Assembly (NCBI GenBank): GCA_027485235.1
Contig: JAIXRJ010000030.1
Location: 1 to 64,000, forward strand
Origin: Comamonadaceae bacterium
GTDB lineage: Bacteria > Pseudomonadota > Gammaproteobacteria > Burkholderiales > Burkholderiaceae_C
Length of the DNA stretch: 64,000 nt
Direction of reading: 5' to 3'
Shown here: piece by piece, positions 59,701 through 64,000 of the stretch
Layout of the letters: the number at the start of each line of letters is the position of its first letter
Position numbering within the stretch: the first letter of the stretch is position 1
Program-made: the position numbers and the translations under genes
The notes under the pieces: model-generated
Databases searched by the model: none
The model's input: the letters and a program-made list of their open reading frames with translations, nothing else
Told to the model about the DNA's origin: nothing

Positions 59701-59864
59701 CGACCCGGGTAGAGCGAAATCACCGTCACTTGGGTGTCCGTGACATCGGGAAAGGCTTCGACCGAGAGGTTTTTGAAGGCGATGATGCCGGCCATCACAA
59801 ACAGCAGCGTGCCCAGTACGATGAACAAGGGCTGGTGCAGGGCGTAATGGATGATCTTTTTCAT
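56787..59864 (-). CDS. Heavy-metal RND efflux pump (CzcA-like)
   Basis: 1025 residues, inner-membrane proton-driven pump of a tripartite efflux complex. The signature in transmembrane helix 4 reads DFGIIVDGAVIVVEN near residue 405, the pattern of Zn/Co/Cd pumps; the Cu/Ag pump CusA lacks these DFG/D residues. The divalent-cation prediction contrasts with the neighbouring Cu(I) ATPase. Twelve hydrophobic helices and two large periplasmic loops are evident. The start overlaps the adaptor stop by four bases. Confidence 0.9.
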   Translation of the reverse strand: MKKIIHYALHQPLFIVLGTLLFVMAGIIAFKNLSVEAFPDVTDTQVTVISLYPGRAAEEVEKQVTLPIEVALAGLPNSIRVFSHTQFGLSFTVVTYNDNADVNIVRQQVNERLRGVALPPGVEANIAPNATPVGEIMRYRLRGDGQSTTELRTLQDWVVERALRQVPGVADVVALGGFIKQFEVQPDMEKLRAHHLTFQNLLDALGRGNANAGGSYVAQGLQQFAIRGIGLLRSPEEIGQVVVATRNATPILVRDVASVQVGAVPRLGVVGQDLDNDVVTGIVIMRKGENPSVVLKGVKEKLQELNDRRLPKGVQVVPFYDRTWLMNKTLTTVFRNLIEGALLVALVLYVFLSNLRASLAVVVLIPLALLSTFMGLKIMGIPANLLALGAIDFGIIVDGAVIVVENIMHRLAERGEDMTDKERKHLVIEATHEVARPTVFSMLIIIAAHIPIFALQRHEGRIFQPMALSVTAALIGALIFSLTLVPLLAYWMLRKKLPHGDNRVVAKAKAIYRPALEWALAHRRKVVGIAIGCFVLSMGVASRLGSEFLPELNEGTIWVNLRLPSSVSNDEASRILRQVRQALLTIPEVQTTVSKAGQPEDGTDPKTISMAEVFVGVKPQEQWRDGLTREKLIDEMDRAVSVLPGMEPTFSQPIRDNVLESISQIDGQIVIKIAGDDLGQLRQTAEAIEREVKQVKGVSRAEIDRKGELPQLLINIQREQAARYGLNVGDVQDVIEAALAGKGATTLWEGERRFDVAVRLPKERRSISELAAIPIPRPDGGYVNLGAVSTIEETSGAMNIARELGQRTMAIGIFIKGRDMGSVVADMKERIHANVKVPENYSVKWSGEFENQERAMQRLSVVVPISLLLIFVLLFDAFGSLKSATLILFNVPLALIGGFVALWLFNIPLSVSAAIGFIALSGQAVLNGVVMLSVFQQLQNRGYSVLEAVKEGAQQRLRTVLMTAMLAALGLLPMALSHDIGSETQRPLAIVVIGGLITATLLTLVVLPVLYASWFAKSHRRPEAA

Positions 59865-61021
59865 GGTTTTGCCTGTGTTGCCGCTTGGGCGGTTTCCTGT
59901 GCAATGCGCAATTCACGCGCCAACAGCAAACCGTTTTGGCTGACCACTTGTTCACCCGGTTGGAGGCCTTCGCTGAGCAAAATCCGTTTGGCGCCGCCAT
60001 AGAACACGGTCACGTCACGCGACTCGAACACGCCGGGCTGAATTTGCACGAACACATAATGTTGGTCCCCACGCAACAACACCGCGCTGGCCGGCACGTC
60101 CAGTTTTTCGCCCACTTGACGGTCGTAGCGCACTTTGGCCAGCATTTCGTTCTTCAGCAAGCGTTGGGGGTTGTTCACCAGGGCCCGGATTTTGATTGTG
60201 CGTGTGGTGGGGTCGATTTGGTCGGTCACCGCCTGCACCACCGCCTCGAATTTTTGATCGGGCAAGTTGGGCAACACCAAACGGACTTTGGCGCCCGGAC
60301 GCAAATCCTTGACATCGGCTTCTTGCGCATCAATCTGGACCCACAAGGTGCTGGGGTCCGATACCACGAACAGCGCTTGGCCGGCCCCGTCAGGGCGTAT
60401 TTCTTGGCCCGGGTTCAGGTTGCGCTGGACGACCACCCCCCGCATGTCGCTGCGCAGGCCCAGCTGCTGGTTAACACCCGAGGCGCTGCCGTACAGGCTG
60501 GTGCGCGCTTGCGCACGGGCCACTTCGGCTTGGGCGCGTGCGGTGTCGGCTTCGGCCTGCTCCAGGTCCTTGCGCGCCACCACGCCGGCCTCAAACAACT
60601 CTTTTTGGCGTTGCAGGGTCTGGCGTGCCAGCTTTGCGTCGGCTTGCGCGCGCGAGGTGTCGGCCTGAGCGGAACCGAATTCTGGCGAGGCCAGCTGTGC
60701 CAGCACTTGCCCGGCACCGACGGTTTGTCCCACGTCGGCTGTGATGTGGGTCACCCGGCCCGCAAACGCAGGGAAAATGCGTTGGGTTTTTTCTTCGTTC
60801 CACACCAGGCGTGCCGGCAACTCGACCGTGATGGCCTTGGCTGATTCGGCAGGTGTACTGACCAGCAAGGGCAATTGTGGGTGCCCGGCGGGGTAGCGCA
60901 GCTGCTTATTCTGGATGATGGGCATGGGCGCGGCCGCCAGGGGCTCGATTTTGTCTTGACAGGCGGCGAGGGCCGCCAAGCTCAAGATCGCGATCAGTGT
61001 GTGGGTTTTTTTCAAAGACAT
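59861..61021 (-). CDS. RND efflux periplasmic adaptor (CzcB-like)
   Basis: 386 residues, membrane fusion protein joining pump and outer-membrane channel. A lipobox-like LAALAAC at about residues 15-21 suggests lipid anchoring. The barrel-sandwich half AFAGRVTHITADVGQTVGAGQVLAQL, an Ala/Gln-rich helical hairpin (residues ~115-175), and the returning GVVVQRNLNPGQEI segment are clear. No His-rich metal-binding N-terminus as in some CzcB proteins is present. It lies 33 bases after the channel gene. Confidence 0.88.
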   Translation of the reverse strand: MSLKKTHTLIAILSLAALAACQDKIEPLAAAPMPIIQNKQLRYPAGHPQLPLLVSTPAESAKAITVELPARLVWNEEKTQRIFPAFAGRVTHITADVGQTVGAGQVLAQLASPEFGSAQADTSRAQADAKLARQTLQRQKELFEAGVVARKDLEQAEADTARAQAEVARAQARTSLYGSASGVNQQLGLRSDMRGVVVQRNLNPGQEIRPDGAGQALFVVSDPSTLWVQIDAQEADVKDLRPGAKVRLVLPNLPDQKFEAVVQAVTDQIDPTTRTIKIRALVNNPQRLLKNEMLAKVRYDRQVGEKLDVPASAVLLRGDQHYVFVQIQPGVFESRDVTVFYGGAKRILLSEGLQPGEQVVSQNGLLLARELRIAQETAQAATQAKP

Positions 61022-61054
61022 GGTGTGTTCAAGGTGTGCGGTGGACAGCGGGCA

Positions 61055-62362
61055 TCAGGGTTTGGGGGACTGGCTGGCGCTGCGCAGATGCCAGGCGCCC
61101 AGGGCTTTGGCGTGTTCACTGCGCACGGCCAGGGCTTCGAGTTGGGTGTTTCTGAGGGTGCGGCGCGCCTCGATCAAATCGGTCAGCGGCAGGCCCCCTT
61201 TGCTGTAGGCCAACTCGGCTTGAGTGGCCAGCTGAGCGGCTTGCACGAGGATCTCTTCGTCGTAAATCTTCAGCCGCCCCACGCTGGCTTGCCAGCCCTG
61301 CATCAGGGCCATCAGTTCGCTGCGCGCGTGCACGCGGGTTTTTTGCAGCAGATCCTGGCTCTGTTGTTCTTGCGCCAGGGCGCGGCCGATCTCGCCGTCA
61401 AAACGCTGGCCGCTGGTGAGCGGCACGGCAATGCGCAGGGCCAGCAAACGGGTCGAGGTGCCAGGGTAATGGTCCAAGGAGGTGCCGATGCTGGGGTCGG
61501 TGCTGCGCAGGGCCTGCGCGGCTTGCAGCGCGGCTTGGGCTGCGGCCACGCGCTCGCGCGCGGCCACCACATCCGGGCGCTCTTCGACCAGGGCGTCGAC
61601 AACGCCTTCTGTTCCGGCGCTCATGGTGTGGAAGGCCGGCCAGGTGCCTTGCGCCGTCCAGCTCCCCACAGGGGGTGGCTGCCCGGTCCAGATCGACAGG
61701 ACTTGCGTCGCTTGCTGTTGTTCCAGTCGGGCGCTGTGCACCTCGGCGCGGGTACGCTCGGCCTCGATGCGGGTGCGTGCGGCCTCTTGTGCCGACATGT
61801 CGCCCGCCTTGAGTCGGCGTGCCGCGGTGTCGGCCAGTTGCTGGGCGCTTTGGGCGATGGCCTGCACGGTTTGCAGGCGCTCTTGCGCGGCCAGCAGGTC
61901 ATAAAACGCGTTTTGCGCGCCGATTTGCTGGATGAGCTTCACTTCCTTGCCCTCGGCAAGGGCAGCGCGGGCGCTGCGCTCGGCCACCTCGGTGCGCAGG
62001 GCGCGCTTGTTGCCGCGCTCCCAGGTCCAGTCCAGCCCCAGAGATTTGTCCAGGCGCTTTTGTGCCCAGAACGAGCCCCCGCCCACACCGTTTTGCAGGT
62101 CAATGGACGAGACGCCTGCCGACAACGTGGGCGCGGGTGCGCGGTCGGCGGCCTGCACGTCGGCCCGGGCGGCTTCGGCCGCACGCTGTGCCGCCATCGC
62201 GTCAGGGTTCTGCCGGGCCGCTTGCAGCACCTGCTCCAAGCGCAAGGCCGTCCCTGCAGCAGCAGGGACCACGAGGGTGTCCGCGGCGAGGGCCGCCGGA
62301 CCCATCCATGGGGTGGCTGTGCCCATCAGGGCCAGCACGAAAAACAAGTGTCGTATGCTCAT
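61055..62362 (-). CDS. TolC-family outer membrane channel (CzcC-like)
   Basis: 435 residues with an N-terminal signal peptide (MSIRHLFFVLALMGTATPW to about ALAA). Long Ala/Gln/Arg-rich helices in two repeats are typical of outer-membrane efflux proteins: LEQVLQAARQNPDAMAAQR in the first half and ERPDVVAARERVAAAQAAL in the second. It is the first gene of the channel-adaptor-pump operon. The chosen ATG is the only one giving a signal peptide; longer readings run into the regulator's promoter. Divergent from the two-component system. Confidence 0.87.
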   Translation of the reverse strand: MSIRHLFFVLALMGTATPWMGPAALAADTLVVPAAAGTALRLEQVLQAARQNPDAMAAQRAAEAARADVQAADRAPAPTLSAGVSSIDLQNGVGGGSFWAQKRLDKSLGLDWTWERGNKRALRTEVAERSARAALAEGKEVKLIQQIGAQNAFYDLLAAQERLQTVQAIAQSAQQLADTAARRLKAGDMSAQEAARTRIEAERTRAEVHSARLEQQQATQVLSIWTGQPPPVGSWTAQGTWPAFHTMSAGTEGVVDALVEERPDVVAARERVAAAQAALQAAQALRSTDPSIGTSLDHYPGTSTRLLALRIAVPLTSGQRFDGEIGRALAQEQQSQDLLQKTRVHARSELMALMQGWQASVGRLKIYDEEILVQAAQLATQAELAYSKGGLPLTDLIEARRTLRNTQLEALAVRSEHAKALGAWHLRSASQSPKP

Positions 62363-62450
62363 GCCTTGTTTATCTGCGATGCCGCCTGACCAACACCTGA
62401 CTCGGGTGTCTCGGGGGTGATGCGCAGGGTCTGACAAGGGCTGGAGGGGC

Positions 62451-63143
62451 ATGCGCATTCTTTTGGTGGAAGACGATCCGGTGCTGCAAACCGTCATGCA
62501 GCGCAGTTTGGCCGCTGCGGGTCATCGGGTGGACCCTGCGTCGGACTTGGCCACAGCCGTCCACCTGTGGCGGGTGCAGGCGTTTGACGCCGTGCTGCTG
62601 GACCTGAACCTGCCCGCCTCTGACCGCCAGCGCTCGGACATGGGCAGTGGCCTGGCCTTGCTGCGCGAGATGCGTGCCAAGGGTGACAAAACCCCGGTGT
62701 TGGTGCTCACGGCCCGCAACCGCACCGAAGAGCGCATTGCCGGGCTGGACGCCGGTGCCGACGATTACCTTGGCAAACCCTTTGAGCTGGCGGAAGTCGA
62801 GGCCCGTTTGCGTGCTTTGGTGCGCCGCAGCCAGGGCACGGACGACCAGACCCAGGTGGGCCAGCTGGTGCTCGACCGCAAAGGCCGCCGGGTGTTGGTG
62901 TCCGCTGAAGAGTTGGTGCTGCCCGCCCGTGAGCTTGAAGTGCTGTGGGAGCTCATGACCCCCCCGGGGCGGACGGTGAGCAAGAAAGACCTGTCCCACA
63001 AACTCTCGGATTTTGATGGCGCGCTGGCCGACAACGCGCTGGAAACCTTCATTTCACGGCTGCGTAAAAAGCTGGCGCACTCTGGGGCGTCGATCCGCAC
63101 TTTGCGCGGCATTGGCTACCGCATGGAAGAAGAGCGGCCATGA
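62451..63143 (+). CDS. OmpR/PhoB-family response regulator
   Basis: 230 residues. Receiver domain with acidic pair EDD (7-9), phospho-Asp 51 in LLDLNLP, Thr of LTARN and Lys of GKPFE. The C-terminal winged-helix covers about residues 130-228 (LPARELEVLWELMTPPGRTVSKKDL, ALETFISRLRKKL, IRTLRGIGYRM). GGAGG lies before the ATG. Divergent from the RND operon with 88 bases between, so it probably activates the efflux genes when metal is sensed. Confidence 0.92.
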   Translation: MRILLVEDDPVLQTVMQRSLAAAGHRVDPASDLATAVHLWRVQAFDAVLLDLNLPASDRQRSDMGSGLALLREMRAKGDKTPVLVLTARNRTEERIAGLDAGADDYLGKPFELAEVEARLRALVRRSQGTDDQTQVGQLVLDRKGRRVLVSAEELVLPARELEVLWELMTPPGRTVSKKDLSHKLSDFDGALADNALETFISRLRKKLAHSGASIRTLRGIGYRMEEERP

Positions 63144-64000
63144 ACGCCGCCCCACCGGCGCCGTGGTCTTTGCGCTCGCGCTTGCTGCTGCACGTGATCG
63201 TGCCGTTGGCCGTGACCTGGTTGCTGGGCACGCTGCTTGCTTTTGGGGTGGCGCGTTACTTCACCCAGCACGCGTTTGACCGTGCCTTGCTCGACGACGC
63301 GTATGCGGTGGCCCGCCATGTGCATGCGGTCGACGGGGGCGGCTTGACGCTGGGCCTGACGCCGGCAGAATTCGGCACCTTGCTGTTTGACCAGAACGAG
63401 TCGATTTATTTTGCGGTGTATGCGCAAGACGGCCGCTTGTTGGCCGGTCACCCGAGCCTCAAGCTTCCCCAGGATGGTGCGCTGGCTTCGCCCCGGTTTT
63501 CGGAAGTCATGTTCCAAAACCGCGCGCTGCGCGCTGCCGTGTTGGCGCGCCAGCTGCCCCTGCCCTTCACGGTGGTGGTGGCGCAGACCACCAACATCCA
63601 GGACCTTTTGTTCCAGCGTTTGTTTTTCATTTCGCTGGCACCGCAAGCCTTCTTGCTGATCTGCTTGGCCTTGTGGTTGCGCCGCGTGATTCAGGAAGAA
63701 GTGCAGCCCCTGATGGACCTGGAGCAGGCCGTGGCCCAGCGTGACGCGCGCGACTTCACCCCGGTGCAGGTCTCCCGTCGCACGCGCGATGTGCAGCGCT
63801 TGGGCGAATCCATCAACGCCCTGCTCTTGCGCATTGGCCACAGCGTGCGTGCGCAAAAAGAATTTGCAGGCAATGTGGCGCACGAGTTGCGCACACCGCT
63901 GGCCGGGGTGCGTGCGCTGGCCGAGTACGCCTTGTCGCAGTCCGACCCCAGGATTTGGCAAGAGCAGTTGCGCAGCATCGCCCAAAGCCAAGAGCGCGCC
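63140..64000 (+). CDS. Sensor histidine kinase, truncated by the window end
   Basis: 287 codons visible. First transmembrane helix about residues 17-38, a periplasmic sensor of ~115 residues, second helix about 162-180, a HAMP-like linker, then the H-box FAGNVAHELRTPLAGVRALAEYAL with His 248. The ATP-binding domain lies outside. The sensor region resembles the two-component sensor kinase N-terminal (2CSK-N) type of TctE/QseC-like kinases. The ATG overlaps the regulator stop (ATGA), so it is coupled to it and presumably phosphorylates it. Confidence 0.9.
   Translation, partial: MNAAPPAPWSLRSRLLLHVIVPLAVTWLLGTLLAFGVARYFTQHAFDRALLDDAYAVARHVHAVDGGGLTLGLTPAEFGTLLFDQNESIYFAVYAQDGRLLAGHPSLKLPQDGALASPRFSEVMFQNRALRAAVLARQLPLPFTVVVAQTTNIQDLLFQRLFFISLAPQAFLLICLALWLRRVIQEEVQPLMDLEQAVAQRDARDFTPVQVSRRTRDVQRLGESINALLLRIGHSVRAQKEFAGNVAHELRTPLAGVRALAEYALSQSDPRIWQEQLRSIAQSQERA

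Overview
The window looks like a chromosomal segment of a GC-rich betaproteobacterium, most likely order Burkholderiales, family Comamonadaceae. The evidence is two orphan Bug/TctC-type solute receptors, the mnmG-rsmG-parA-parB order with parS sites, a one-polypeptide indolepyruvate oxidoreductase, and the overall protein style. The family assignment is inference from style, not a database match. There are no rRNA or tRNA genes, no insertion sequences, no CRISPR array and no prophage that I can see.

Layout. 1-7.2 kb: 3' end of GTP-dependent PEP carboxykinase, two EamA exporters, a LysR regulator overlapping a metallophosphoesterase, a universal stress protein behind an FNR-type palindrome, and acrylyl-CoA reductase. 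7.2-22.6 kb is an accessory catabolic region. It holds a three-subunit molybdenum hydroxylase with a CoxG-type maturation protein (minus strand), a divergent TetR regulator with a candidate operator, a three-gene TRAP transporter, a beta-keto acid cleavage enzyme (BKACE), two Bug receptors, a beta-hydroxyacid dehydrogenase, a LysR regulator and a cytoplasmic-looking sulfatase. It reads as an uptake-and-degradation set for an unknown organic acid, possibly a sulfate ester.

22.6-27.4 kb is a scarred region. HpcH/HpaI lyase, acyl-CoA dehydrogenase and MaoC-like hydratase genes flank a short stretch containing a doubly frameshifted RelE/HigB-type toxin, an intact antitoxin, a second truncated antitoxin, a fragment of a CaiB CoA-transferase, a 25-residue stub resembling the start of the MaoC-like gene, and REP-like palindromes. 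27.4-31.3 kb: a translationally coupled TRAP system of the TPAT type (TatT lipoprotein, TatP receptor, fused TatQM permease). 31.4-36.9 kb: dapD with a hairpin in its leader, acetoacetyl-CoA synthetase, PduO-type cobalamin adenosyltransferase and an FAD-linked 2-hydroxyacid dehydrogenase.

36.9-46.7 kb is one minus-strand run: mnmG, rsmG, two LysE exporters, parA, a small hydrolase, parB and two hybrid histidine kinases. Four parS-like palindromes lie in and around rsmG and mnmG, which marks the centromere-like region and implies that the replication origin is not far away. 46.8-53 kb: Lrp-type regulator divergent from indolepyruvate ferredoxin oxidoreductase, then minCDE preceded by a gene-poor 0.6 kb region with two perfect inverted DnaA boxes. 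53.5-64 kb is a metal and envelope-stress island: a Spy/LTXXQ-like periplasmic protein, a DUF2892 membrane protein, a CopZ-like chaperone, a Cu(I) P1B-ATPase, a CzcCBA-type RND efflux system and a divergent two-component system whose kinase runs off the window.
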